Source of the DNA: Leguminivora glycinivorella
Taxonomy: Eukaryota; Arthropoda; Insecta; Lepidoptera; Tortricidae
Direction of reading: 5' to 3'
NCBI RefSeq assembly: GCF_023078275.1
Contig: NC_062977.1
Location: forward strand, 8,453,118 to 8,517,117
DNA length: 64,000 bases
Program-made: the position numbers and the translations under genes
Notes under the pieces: model-generated
The model's input: the letters and a program-made list of their open reading frames with translations, nothing else
Databases searched by the model: none
What the model was told of the DNA's origin: nothing
Part shown: positions 45,504 through 57,353 of the stretch, in pieces
How the letters are laid out: each line of letters begins with the position of its first letter
Position numbering within the stretch: position 1 is the first letter of the stretch

Positions 45504-46546
45504 TGAAGAGGCAAAAGATTTTGTATATCCGATCGTACGGTTAAAGTTGTGCACGTAATAGGCACTTAGCTCACCTACTAACGAGTAGGTACCTATTTGT
45601 CTACGCAACTGTTTGACTCAAACGCAGCACATCTCAATTTGCCGTCATTATTTTATCACATCACAAAAAGCCGTGCTTTTAAATTCACCCGTTGTGTGCG
45701 AACGACGCCCCTGCCTTTATTGGCGTTCCTTTATTAACCAGTGTTTGATGTTCGCGAGGATATAGATAAATTGTTTGTTTTCCTCTGCCATAGCAATCTA
45801 GTCAAAGAGCTTAGGGTGCGTCGTGTTGAATCTCGAAGGATTATTGAAACGTGATTATTGTACGCTGTTTTCATTCATTGTAAAATGTAACGCGTGTCGA
45901 GTAGGTATATTTGTTTTAACAATGTAAACGTGAATTCTGATGACGTACGTTTCATATTTATGAAGGTTAGCGCTGAAATTATTTAAAAGCGACACGTCAC
46001 CAATGTTATTATGTGATTTAGACTGAAATAGGTTCGATTATGGAGATTAGAGGTAGGTTCGATGAAGTTGTAAAAATCTTCGTTAAGACGATTCAGGAGG
46101 GGTCAATTCTCCATACAAACGCTCTCGACTATTTCCTCACTGGTTTTTGAAGATAGAGCAATGATTTTTTCAACACAGATTATTATTATTTTTATCTGTG
46201 TCGGACAGTTTTGATATTTTTCATATTCTTATTTTTAAAGACTCTAGAGCCCATCAAAATTTTCAAAAAATGGCCTTATTGATTATGGCGCAAAAAAGGT
46301 GTGGTATTCAAAATTGGTAATAATTAGCCAAAAAACCTAAACGGTCCGACTCAGATTATTTCATTGTTACTCAGATTCTCAAATTTCGTTACGATTGATT
46401 AAGTTTTGACGGAGGAAACAGTCGAGAGCGGAACTTCGATTTTAAAGATTTTTTCGCAACATCTTTTAACTGAGTTCTGAATGGACAATTTTTCTAAGTG
46501 AAAGGGGGGCTCCTTTCCATTTTGGCATTTTCGCTCCTGTAGCGTC
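45504..46546. other. No gene recognised
   Basis: AT-rich, with no repeat I could match apart from the end of the previous element. Confidence 0.35.
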
Positions 46547-46554
46547 TTTAACTT

Positions 46555-47472
46555 GTGTGATACTATACAGCACGACCACGGATGATTTTATTAATTCTGA
46601 TGCGGTACAAATTCACGAAAAAAAATGTACTTTTTTGTACTGACGTTTAAAAAAAATGTACCCTTATGATTTTGGAGTTTCGACATAGGGCCCGTGGTCG
46701 TGCTAGGTAGGTACTCCCTGGCACGACCACACTATATTTAATGAGATTTTAAATTTCTGTTGCAGTACAAATTCACGAAAAAAAATGTACTTTTTTGTAA
46801 TTACCTTTTAAAAAAAAATACCCTCATGGTTTCAGAGTTTTGACATGGGGTGTGGTCGTGCTAGATAGGTGGTACTTCCTGGCACGACCACACTATATTT
46901 AATGATTTTTTTAATTTCTGTAGTGGTACAAATTCACGAAAAAAAATGTACTTTTCTGTACTTACCTTTTTATAAAAAGTACCCTCATGGTTTCGGAGTT
47001 TCGACATGGGTTGTGGTCGTGCTCGATAGGTACTCCCTGGCACGACCGCACTAAGTTTTTGAAGTAATTTACATAGTACAATTTCAAAACACTTGTTTAG
47101 TATTCATTTGACCATCAAATTAAACATAAATATAGTGTGGTCGTGCCAGGAAGTACCACCTATCTAGCACGACCACACCCCATGTCAAAACTCCGAAACC
47201 ATGAGGGTATTTTTTTTAAAAGGTAAGTACAAAAAAGTACATTTTTTTTCGTGAATTTGTACTGCAACAGAAATTTAAAATCTCATTAAATATAGTGTGG
47301 TCGTGCCAGGGAGTACCTACCTAGCACGACCACGGGCCCTATGTCGAAACTCCAAAATCATAAGGGTACATTTTTTTTAAACGTCAGTACAAAAAAGTAC
47401 ATTTTTTTTCGTGAATTTGTACCGCATCAGAATTAATAAAATCATCCGTGGTCGTGCTGTATAGTATCACAC
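46555..47472. mobile_element. 918-bp palindromic array of CACGACCAC units, 8-bp target duplication
   Basis: Perfect inverted ends GTGTGATACTATACAGC. TTTAACTT is duplicated at 46547-46554 and 47473-47480. The left half has three tandem ~155-bp units, each flanked by GCACGACCAC / GTGGTCGTGC and containing TACAAATTCACGAAAAAAAA. The right half has two units in inverted order, nearly identical to the two outer units on the left. A short unique centre (about 47050-47130) separates the halves. No open frame of note. An 8-bp duplication is compatible with hAT, P or Merlin transposons, but the ends match none that I recall. Confidence 0.9.
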
Positions 47473-47480
47473 TTTAACTT

Positions 47481-48360
47481 TCGTGGGACGGGCGTGTTAA
47501 TGGAAACCTTGTTATTAATTAAAAATGACAAAGTTTTTGCAATAAATTCAACTAAATATTATTTGATTTAGCCATAACGAAGGAGACAGATAATTAAACA
47601 TCAATAAAATGAACTGGCTACAGATTTAAGTTTATTAAATCATACGAGTGAAACACGGCGTCTTGACAGTATTAGACTCTACAAATATCTTTCCAAACGC
47701 ACCGTTAACTCTCCTCATTAAAGCGTAACATTAAATTATTCCAGTCAAAGGGTTCTCATTTCTGTGATTAGTGTTCCGAGTTTGGTGGAGATTTATCGTC
47801 TCAGTTCAAACACATGACGGCCGCGACAGTACCTTCCCGAGAGAAAGACTACCCTTCCTTTTCTAACAGTATTAATTAGAGTAGGATAAGTACTAAATCT
47901 TGCGGGCGAGATACAGTCGTGCCCGTCATGCCTGCAGAAAGCGGCAAGTGTCAAATGGCTGTGATGGCGGATATGGCAACGTATGACGAACTGCTGCGGT
48001 AAATTAAAACATTTTAACTTGACAGTTCGTGTCACGGTTATTGTGAACATGTTTTAACTGGCTTCTGTGTGATGAGATTAGCTCGCTGGAACATAGGTGT
48101 CGTGGATGCGCTGTTCCTTAAATGAGCAAATTAGTAATTTACTCTTCTAAATAAATTTCAAGAGCACCTTTACCTACTAGATCTGATCATATTTCCTACA
48201 TTGATTAAGTAGTTAGTATTTATTAAAAGGCAAAGCCTGCATCCAGATAGAAATAAATAATTTGCGCTGTTGCGCAGCGATATAAATATAGGTACCTAAG
48301 AATCATTATTAATTTCAACAATACAAACTACGTGGACTCGACGATGAACAATAGTTAGTT
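47481..48360. other. No gene recognised
   Basis: A GC-richer patch at 47890-48010 contains a 24-codon open frame (ATG at ~47929) with no known relative. Probably not a gene. Confidence 0.3.
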
Positions 48361-48362
48361 AA

Positions 48363-48792
48363 TAGTTATTTGTTATACAAGGGGGCAAAGTTGTATTTTA
48401 ACGCCGAGTGTGGAATTGAAAAACGAGCAAGTGAAAGGATTCTATAGTTGAACCACGAGCGAAGCGAGTGGTTCGAAATAGAATCCTGAACTTGCGAGTT
48501 TTTTAACACACGAGAAGTAAAATACATTTGCACCCGAGTGTAACACAAAACTTTTCCCCTCACTATAGCGAGGAAACTACAACGCAAAAAATGCGTTTAT
48601 CACTGCTTCCAGTAGTTCCACAGGTGGTAAATCATCTTTATTACTAGATTCACCTACTTTTATCAATTTTAAAACAGTTAATTTGACTTTATTCAAGGTC
48701 AAATTACTTTACCCACTAGTAGATAAAATGCGTTTTTACCCGCTGGTATTAAAGGACAAAACACGTGTTTCCGCGCTAGTGAGGGGAAAAAT
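48363..48792. mobile_element. 430-bp repeat, copy A
   Basis: Starts GTTATTTGTTATACAAGGGG, passes through AACCACGAGCGAAGCGAGTG and a (C)CTCACTATAGCGAGG hairpin, and ends GCGCTAGTGAGGGGAAAAAT. Copy B at 62142 differs at only a handful of positions over its length. Confidence 0.9.
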
Positions 48793-50200
48793 TTAAAATA
48801 GGTCCATTCAGACTAATTCAGTTAAAAATGACGACTGATATAATAAGATTGCACACGAGGCTTAATCGCGTATTATTATGTTTTTAACACTGACCTCCGA
48901 CGTTAACGACGTTGCCCCGTGTGCAATTTTAAAATCGTGTAAGTTTAAATCAGTGAGATAATAAATATTTATCAAGAGGTGCACTCAATTAAATTAGACA
49001 TCTCCACACATTTCCTGTTCCGGTTACCGCAATATGTCACAGGAGCAGCCACTGTTTTATGAAAGGCGCTGACAGTTCCAATAGTCGAGTCGCGGCACAA
49101 AAACGAAAAGACTAGTCTTTTAGACAAAGTGTTAACGGATTTGGAATTGAAGAATTAATGAGCAGCGATTCCCTTTCGTTAAGAACATCTTTATTCGAGA
49201 GAAAAGTAACCACTTATTTGAATGAATGACATGACCACGCTGACATATTTTTAATGTCGTTGTTATTATTTCCTTTATTCATTTCTCCTCTTAAGTTAGG
49301 TTTTTTACAATTATACAAAAAAAGTATATAAACACCGTGTTAGGTCGCAGAGAGAGATCGCCTTCTACTACCCGCTTTCTGCATCTGACTCTTGATCTAA
49401 CCACCTAGCGAGAGTCACTCAAGGTGTTAACTTTTTGCTATTTTCTGGCCGAGCTCACTCCATCGTAGGCCACGATCTTTGCCTTTGGCTAGTCTGTTGC
49501 CAAGAGTACCTAAGCCCATTCATAATAAAAAAAAATCGAACCATTACCTATCGTAAATAAGTACTCAATAATCTTCGAATCAACATCCCACATGACGGTT
49601 ATCTAGTGAGCCAAGTCTAGACACTTTAACTAGTTACTTGCCCTTCTGGACTGACTGGACTTGTCCTTCTCGAATTGTAAGCACGACGAGTTTTGGTTGG
49701 TCAACTTAAGCACAAGCGATTTTGCAGAGCTTCTGGCCCAGCTCAGGAGTCAGGGGCTCAAGGCATAATGTAATATTATCGATTAGGCAAGAAATGCTAT
49801 GGACCATTAGTTTGCAGGCGATGTAGGATTGTAGGATGTAGATTGTCTCCTCAAGATACCACCTTAGTCACTGCAGAGATGCTGTGGAAAATGATGATGA
49901 TGATATACGAGTAAGGGCCACAGTGCCCATTGTATTTGGTATATTATTGGTATTTGGTAGGTATGTTGTATGAGGGAAGTAACTTACTGCTTGTTTTGTA
50001 GCCCGTTTCCCTTTGCATTTTGAAGTATGGCAGATTAATGTGAGTTCGAAGAAGTCAATATTATTTGTGAAGGGGGTCTAAAACTTGTGATTTACTGCGA
50101 ACGGGCAAGGCGGTTAAAAAGTTGTAAACTGCCTGTGTTTCCGCCGCCGCAACAATGTTAATCAGACGTTTGTTCATGGCTTCTATTCCATTCATATAAT
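48793..50200. other. No host gene; degraded retroelement pieces
   Basis: GGCCGAGCTCACTCCATCGT and a poly-A stretch at ~49528 suggest a minus- or plus-strand LINE 3' fragment at 49340-49540. TGATGATGATGATATACG at ~49892 looks like another LINE tail. The evidence is weak. Confidence 0.35.
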
Positions 50201-50206
50201 AATACA

Positions 50207-50460
50207 ATGTGTATGTTATTGTCTTATAATAGCAGAGGCGGCTCACTCGGCGAAACTTTCGCCGCGCTACAAGTACATGCCGGCGGCCGCGAGTTCGCGG
50301 CACATTCAGTGGTGACGACCTTCGCGCGGCACAATAGAATTCAATGTCGGCTGCTTGCGTGCGGTCCGTTTGTTAATGTAGGTAAGAATTTAGAAAGTCG
50401 GCATTTTGTCAACGTCAAAGGAGTGAGCCTTCTGTACTAAACTTGTACTATTGAATAATT
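50207..50460. mobile_element. ~240-bp repeat shared with 10.25 kb
   Basis: CAGAGGCGGCTCACTCGG at the left, CAAAGGAGTGAGCCTTCTG at the right. The core GCCGCGCTACAAGTACATG, CGCGAGTTCGCGGC and GACCTTCGCGCGGC is the complement of 10375-10450. Confidence 0.75.
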
Positions 50461-51400
50461 TGTATATTCTGTGATAATAGGTACATATCAATAGTCAATT
50501 CAAATTTTAGTTATTCGATCACAGAGATTTTATTTCTGATCCGAGCGCTTGAAGATATGTAAAAAAACGGCGAAATGCTATTTTATAAATACTAGCGGTA
50601 TAAATTGGGAATCTAGTGGTATTCAATTCACCACGGTTTTAATTCTTGTAGCAGACTCAAAATGCATAGTATTAGAGATATCTTTTGACCGAGGTATCCT
50701 AAAATATCGGCCCCTGTGATCGACCCTCTGTATCAGTGTCAAAAGTTATTGGCTGAATATAATAATATTCGAACTAGTCAATATTAAATTATTGTTTTTG
50801 TGGCATAAGTTGGGGGTGGGGGTAAAAGTATTTTGATACAACTGTTATTATAAGTTATTATTTTTATTATTATTTATTTAATAAAACATCTTACATAGAA
50901 ACTTAAATGTAAATACAATGTCCCCCAAAACTGTTTACACAGTTTGACTGTGGGATCTGGGTGAGTCTAAAGGTACATAATTATAATTAGTTGTCATGGT
51001 AATGAATACAGGCTCGTGGCCGTTCACTCTGTAGAAAGATGAATAATCTTTGACAATGTTCCTGAATTGAGTCCGATGTGGTCTAATTAATATGGTTGCC
51101 ATTTTTTTAACGGGCAGTACGTAAGCGCTTTCCAGGAAGGCGTCACACGTGCTGCGCTGCGCCCGCGCCGCCGCCGTGTCTCTTTGACCCACCGCGATTT
51201 ATGATTTCTGAATGAACCGATCTGGAGCGACTTTCAAAATTAGTGGGCAAGGTTCTTGGCTTATATTAATAAATAAATAAATATTTATGGATGCCTTATA
51301 CATATAGATCTTGCCCTGAATGAAAAGGTCATGTCATGTTATCATTAATAAGAATTTAATTAAGTAATCCTGCTTCTTATATAATTATGTAAATATGTAT
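50461..51400. other. No gene recognised
   Basis: The minus-strand open frame at 50935-51192 covers a short GC-rich patch (GCGCCCGCGCCGCCGCCGTG at ~51159) but has no domain. No repeat was matched. Confidence 0.35.
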
Positions 51401-51402
51401 TA

Positions 51403-51633
51403 TTTTCAGTACAGATGGTGGTTTTTTACGCACTAGTGCGAGAAGTGGTTCATTATATGCCAGGTCGAAAACTTCGGAGGCTCATCTGTACTGAAAAACG
51501 TCGTACGATACACGTGCGAAAAGGAAATTCGTAACTCGTGTCGATTTAAAACACTCCCTTCGGTCGTGTTTTAATTTATCGCCACTCGTTTCGAACTTCC
51601 TTTTTTACGCACTTGTATCGTAATGTACTATTT
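51403..51633 (+). mobile_element. MITE of the CAGTACAGATGG family, copy 3
   Basis: Nearly identical to 24013-24240 along its length. Confidence 0.9.
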
Positions 51634-51827
51634 CATGTAGGTAAATAAAGTGATTTAATTATCACGAGTAATTGCTATTTTGGACTTTTGCAAATATAAC
51701 TAAGTAGGTATTTTTTCATAACTGTTTCAAAGTTCTAAAGGATAATTATCAAAGATAACTATTATGATAATTATCATGATAATACTTGTAAAAGATGGAT
51801 TGTTATCAATTGAAAATAACAAACATA

Positions 51828-51891
51828 ATGGAGGATCTTAGTCGGCTTTTAGGAGAACAAATGAGTTCTACTACAGCTACAGCAGCATCAA
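51828..51891 (+). CDS. Possible first coding exon (hypothetical)
   Basis: ATG in CATAATGG context opens 21 codons, MEDLSRLLGEQM, then a Ser/Thr/Ala run, and ends TCAA|GTAAGT, an excellent donor. Just upstream (51741-51785) is a cluster of GATAA/TTATC motifs, including a palindromic TGATAATTATCA. I found no matching acceptor and no continuation in the following 800 bp. It may be the start of a host gene reading right, the start of a transposon polyprotein, or chance. Confidence 0.2.
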
Positions 51892-52039
51892 GTAAGTTCT
51901 GTAAATCTTACGAACTTGACATTAAGGTGTAAAGTGACCAAGAAAGTGAAAGCAAGAAAGTTCTTGAAATTTCGTTTTACTTTTTCTACCTATTGCATTG
52001 CTGTATACATTCGTTTTTGAATTAAACCGTAACCCAAAC

Positions 52040-53053
52040 GACAACATGTTCACATATAACCTAACCACAAAAATAATATTTGAAAAAACCCCCGACCCCG
52101 ACATAAGGTAAAATACCCCATAATGGACGGTGATGCCATTATGGACAAAAAAACACAAATCCTTAAAAATAAGTATCTAAAATAAGTTTCTAAAAACTGA
52201 CGGCTATGTACCATAAACTAGAGTTATAGAGCTGTTTCATTTTGAAGTTTCAATTAATTCGGTTATTTCTGAAGGATTTGGCGACATGATAAAATTCACC
52301 AGTTTACTGAAAAAAATATCAAGACGAATTCTTAGTAATGTTGCTAAGAGAGTTGAGTTTATGTATAAAATAATAAAAAAATAACGCATGGTGTAATCTT
52401 GAATGCGTTTTACTTACTGCATTAAGCATGAGATAAGGTATAAAACATACTAGTTTGTTGCTCCAAAGATATAAAGAAATGACGTTATTTTGCGAGTGTC
52501 CATTACTGGACCCGAAAAACTGCGTACCTCCTATGATGGACAAGGAACAATTTACAAAACCAAAATTTACCAGAAACAATCCTATGTTAAAATAACCCAA
52601 ACTAATTGTTTTTATGGTGTATAAAATTGACTCATTGCGTATCAGTTGGCTTTAAAAGTAAAATTTTAAACTTATTTCACTGTCCATAATGGGGGATCCA
52701 TTACTGGAGAACTGCCGTCCATAATTGGAGAAAAAACACCTAGTTTTAATTTGTTAACTATGAAGAAACCAATAGGAGTATCTATTCTGCAATACGCTTG
52801 AAATGTAAAAGAAGGATAGGACATTCAAGATTTAACACGCTTAGCCGTAGAATTTTTACATTTATCAGTGAAATATCAAAAACAGGCGAATTTTTTTCTT
52901 AAACTGTCCATGATTGGGTCCGTCACCTTAGTGGATCGATTTTCATGAAACATGGCTAAGAAAACTCCCGACTAACTCAGCTTTCAAACAAAAAAAAACT
53001 AAATCTAAATCGGTTCATCCTTTCGGGAGTTACGATGCCACAGACAGACACAC

Positions 53054-53092
<39 letters not shown>

Positions 53093-53140
53093 CGTCAAAC
53101 TTATAATATCCCGTCGTTTTTGCGTTGGGGGTTAAAAAGT
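52040..53140 (-). mobile_element. Repeat with a TCTG microsatellite, copy 4, split by an insertion
   Basis: On the minus strand: TTAACCCCCAACGCAAAAAC (~53137), then the microsatellite, then CCATGTTTCATGAAAATCG. After the 52106-52928 insertion the end of the repeat (TTTTGTGGTTAGGTT, ~52055) resumes. Confidence 0.85.
52106..52928. mobile_element. 823-bp TA-flanked element with CCATNATGGAC motifs
   Basis: It interrupts copy 4 of the microsatellite repeat exactly between GACATA and AGTGGATCG, with TA on both sides (52104-52105, 52929-52930). The imperfect inverted ends are AGGTAAAATACCCCATAATG and the complement AGGTGACGGACCCAATCATG. At least eight CCATNATGG(AC)-like motifs lie inside. No transposase. 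TA duplication fits the Tc1-mariner group; non-autonomous. Confidence 0.85.
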
Positions 53141-54600
53141 GATAAATACGTATGTATTTAGATATATCGGCGAAAGGAGGGCAGTAAAGTTACTAAAGTT
53201 GTCATAACTTTCCACACTAAAACGTCATTGGTCATAACTACATCGGCATTGTAGGCCTTTAGTTAAAAGCCCCTTTGATGTGTCTGCCGGTGGTCGGGAG
53301 CGTCTGTGTGACATTAATCCTCAAAGCGACTTGGAGGTAAGCACTTGGAACATACAGCAGAACTAAGTATAGGCCGGATACCTCAATGGAAGCCCTTGAA
53401 CACAATGTAGTACTTTATTTTTAGAGTTAAACAAGTGTGTGATTGTAACGACAAGTGCAGTCCCACTCTGGGTTAATGCTTTCGAAGTTACACCCAATGT
53501 ATACGTACTCACATGTACTGAATATAAGAAGCGTCCTGCATCCGTTGGCTCCTTGGGCGGACGACATTGGGAACAAATGCGGGATACCTCTGGATTTGAT
53601 GAGACTATAGCCCATCTGAGCACAGATTAATAATAAGTTACTGAATCTGAGAGTGCTTGTATGAGATATGACAGGTCGACTGTTCGCGTTTTTGACAGGT
53701 GGTAATTGTGAGGTAACGAGAGCGGGTGGGCGGCACTTTCAGGGGGAAGCGGGAGTGGCCATACTGTACATTAGTAAGTACTCTTTATTGTACTGTGATA
53801 TTACACTAATTATCAGGTTACCGGTGAATGAAAATTAAATATCAAAATTAAAAAACCTTGGGTATTTCTAAACAACTTTAGCTCATACACGTTTTAATAA
53901 ATATAAGGAATATGCTAAACAAACTTATTTTATATTATATCGTGCAAACCGACGCTGTTTTGGATGACTTAACAACTAGGCTATTAATTCTAACGCCTTT
54001 CGCATCAACTCATAATGAAGCTACCATACTTCATCATCTGAAACTAGAACTCAATGAGCCATTCTCGTAATCTGATCCGACCGAATTAAAGACCCCATCG
54101 GCGTTGTTGCGGTCCGTCGCTCCACTGATTTATCGCTTATCAGCTGAACTGTAGCACATGAGCATGCAAACTCACATGAAGAGATAAGGCAATTAGTTAT
54201 GATCATGGTCTTATTTCAAGACACATACCTAGTGCAGCACTTTGTTAGCTATTGCGGAAAGACACATAGTGGACTGGGGACAGCTACTTTGATTACAGTT
54301 TCGTTTTCTTTCAAACCTGTTGTTCTGGTTGTTAATACACAGGCGTTTGTATGTATGTTCAACAGTCAATAGGTAACTAAAATAAATAAAACATAATCAC
54401 CAAGAGGCGTCAGTGTAGAAAGTGTCAACACAAGAATAAATTACACATGAATCTATTACCTAGACAATTAGGTAGTACTACCAACTTTTCCAAATTGCCT
54501 GATGGCAACCAAATAGCTTAGAAATCAGTCACGCGTTACAAAATACAGTATTGTAGGTAATTTGGCAGATTGACATTATTATAGTTTTAATAGTGTTCGA
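53141..54600. other. No gene recognised
   Basis: The open frames at 53363-53630 on both strands overlap and have no domain. No repeat was matched. Confidence 0.35.
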
Positions 54601-54604
54601 CATT

Positions 54605-54750
54605 GAACTAATATTCGACATGGGCACTTTATAACAAATTGACAACGTTTAAATTCGAATGTAGAAAAAATATTCGTTGTTTAAATATAACTTTACTTAT
54701 GGTTATGATTTTGACATAAAGTGCCCACTGCCCATGTCGAATACTAGTTC
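54605..54750. mobile_element. 146-bp foldback MITE
   Basis: GAACTAATATTCGACATGGG and CCCATGTCGAATACTAGTTC are inverted ends; inner ATAAAGTGCCCA pairs with GGGCACTTTAT. Confidence 0.85.
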
Positions 54751-54776
54751 AGCTTCGAGCACCTTTCCCAGGCCCC

Positions 54777-54910
54777 GTAGCCGAATGGCATTTCTCCGAC
54801 GCCAAACGAAAACGAAACGTAGTCCGGCTCTGTCGCGCCAATACGCAAGAGCGATAGGGATAGATATCTACTAGCGTTTCGTTTCGTGAGCGTTTGTGCC
54901 ATTCGGCTAC
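54777..54910. mobile_element. 134-bp foldback MITE
   Basis: GTAGCCGAATGGCA and TGCCATTCGGCTAC ends. Inner ACGAAACG pairs with CGTTTCGT. It lies 26 bp from the preceding MITE. A diverged relative of its core (GGCTCTGTCGCGCTAATTC) is at ~56070. Confidence 0.85.
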
Positions 54911-56440
54911 GCACCCAGGTATGACTACTATACTATCTCATCACTCAAACTGAACTCTTATTGCTAAGTAACTTGTCAGATTGGCAATATTGCCTATAGT
55001 TAATACAGACTAACCATTTTCATTACACCCAAGAGTCTCGAGGGTATTTTGAACTAACCATCCCAGACAAGGGACAACACATGCCTAGAATATCAAACAG
55101 AGTCGCCCTCGACTCCAATCAGTTGACGATAATTCGCTTAGGGGTTATAAATCTCTGTTACTTGGTAACGACTGTATATTCAATTACGGAGGCAAGCGCG
55201 GATAATGATATATTTGATGTAATTATAAAGGTCAACGTAATTGTGTTATCTCCTGATTTATATTTAATTTTATTAGTAAATGATTACGTTGCAGAGATTA
55301 CGAAACATGCGGGTGTATCGCTGTGTAAATAGTGTGAACTTGAAATTGAGGTTAAATTATCAATGTGCAAATGTCTATAATTATATAACAGCAAAAGTTC
55401 TAGACGTAAGTACCTACCTGAAACATCTCACTTACTTAGTATTAGAACAGCATATTTGCTTTCTTCCTAAAAATATCCTATTCTGATCGTTGTTCATTGG
55501 AGTTGTCGGTTTAAGTATTCGCTTGCCAGCGTGCAGCGTCTCAGACGGTTTTCAGTAAAAAAAGTAGAGTCAGCATCAATAATCAAACAGCATATTAAAG
55601 TTCTGTGGCATATTAGATAGATATTAGAAGAACTCAACCTGTAGACAGTGTGACTATTGACGCTTTTTAGTAGGTATACTGACCCTGTTACTTTTGATGC
55701 TGGCTGTAAGTACCTATAATACAATAGCAATGAGTGACAGAAGACATTACCTATAACATCATAAATGTAGACATTGTTAACTGGAGGAAATATAAGACAA
55801 TGATGGTGTGATCGTGCTCATCAGGGACCACCGCCGTCGCCGTTAATAAAGCGCAGATTAGCCTAGGCCACGAGCGGTAATGGAGTCGGCAGCCTGCAGA
55901 TGAGCTTGGTTTTTACGGCACGAGCTCGGCCACCCGCAGAGGCGACACTCAGCGCCCCTCCTCATTATTTGTGGTTTCAATTCACTTTTTACGACGCTCG
56001 CCCTCTTTGCGGTTCAGCCGGTATAGCCCAAGTGACAATTTTCACGATACTTGGCGACCGAAACACAGTCTGGCTCTGTCGCGCTAATTCAGAAGAGCGA
56101 TACGAGCTAGTTACGAAGCGGAAGGGATTGTTACGTTGGCTAGGTACACTGGCTACCGTCTAGAAATGACGTAATCAACTGGATGGAGTACGCGAAATGT
56201 TTGCTTTTCGCAATTGAGTAAGGTTCAAGCACGCTTCGGTCTAGATGACAGGCTTTTATTGTCGTCTGTGTAGATGGGATGGTATAACTACAAATGAACT
56301 TCATTTGGTACCTACCCTTGTGAATGGATGACATTATTAAAGGTAGCGGAATCAGCTGCTGTGATAAATTTGTTTGGGAGTGGCAGTTTTTTCAGCAACC
56401 AGTTAGGGAGAGTTTTTATTTTAGTGATTTTAAGCTTTAG
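54911..56440. other. No gene recognised; candidate regulatory patch at 55820-55990
   Basis: Open frames at 55081-55730 and 55900-56163 show no domain. The patch 55820-55990 is GC-richer and repeat-poor, and carries CCGTTAATAAAGCGC and CAGATTAGCC homeodomain-type cores about 4 kb downstream of the Sp gene. Inference only. Confidence 0.3.
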
Positions 56441-56441
56441 G

Positions 56442-56718
56442 TCAGCAGTTCTCAAAAAGTTTGTACATAGCCACGTCAGCAAATTTTAATTGATCCTATT
56501 TTGTTATCAACATTTAGTAATATAAGTCGACTTTTGTAAGATATATACAGGATAATTGTTATAATTAAGAAAATATAGATACTAGAGAACCTTAATGACG
56601 AAATAAAACTTACTAAAATCTCAATTCGTCAAAAAAATCTTGGTAACAAAATGGGATAAAAAAAAACAAATTTAACTTTTTCCTTAATTTTTGTACAAAC
56701 TTTTTGAGAACTGCTGAG
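56442..56718. mobile_element. 277-bp MITE with long inverted ends
   Basis: TCAGCAGTTCTCAAAAAGTT plus TGTACA at the left is matched inverted by TGTACAAACTTTTTGAGAAC plus TGCTGA at the right. Confidence 0.85.
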
Positions 56719-56769
56719 TTATTGTTTGTTTGCGTCACATAAATATAAATTATGAAGCAAATGACTACT

Positions 56770-56935
56770 TACTCGCATTAGAAAGAGACAAAAAGTAGCC
56801 TATGTCACTGTCCATCCCTTCAACTATCTCCACTTAAAAAATCACGTCAATTCGTCGCTCCGTTTTGCCGTGAAAGACGGACAAACAAACAGACACACAC
56901 ACTTTCCCATTTATAATATTAGTATATGGATAGAT
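56770..56935 (+). mobile_element. Abundant repeat ending TTATAATATTAGTATA, copy 2
   Basis: Same order of blocks as 44330-44495, with the fuller middle CCATCCCTTCAACTATCTCC. Confidence 0.8.
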
Positions 56936-57353
56936 AGTTCGGCGAAGATGACATTGCATCGACTGTCATATTTTCCAAAGGAGTTTTCACGGAAATCCGA
57001 CATTTTTCGTGAACATACTACCTACTTGTTGTTATTGCTAATGGCAAACAAAGTTAGCGTTAAGTAAATTGTCTTCGGTTAGCGCGATAGTTACTCATGA
57101 AATAAAATAATCCATTTTCAAAGTTAGCGTTGCCAGACCATGTTTGATTGCTACTTAGGCATTTACTTGACATGTTATGTCATCAATCCAACTTTTGTTA
57201 TTTTCTACCTATTTGCAAGTATATGTAATTAAGTACCTACCTTTTACCTACCTTCTAAGTGTGATGATGATGAATTTAATACCATACTATTGATATATGC
57301 CTTTTTAGACTCTTTGACTTACCTATAATCAATTATGCAGGCCACATAATTTG

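Noticed and set aside
47929..48001. 24-codon open frame MPAESGKCQMAVMADMATYD...
   Set aside because: Too short, no splice signals and no known relative; the GC-richer patch may be regulatory instead.
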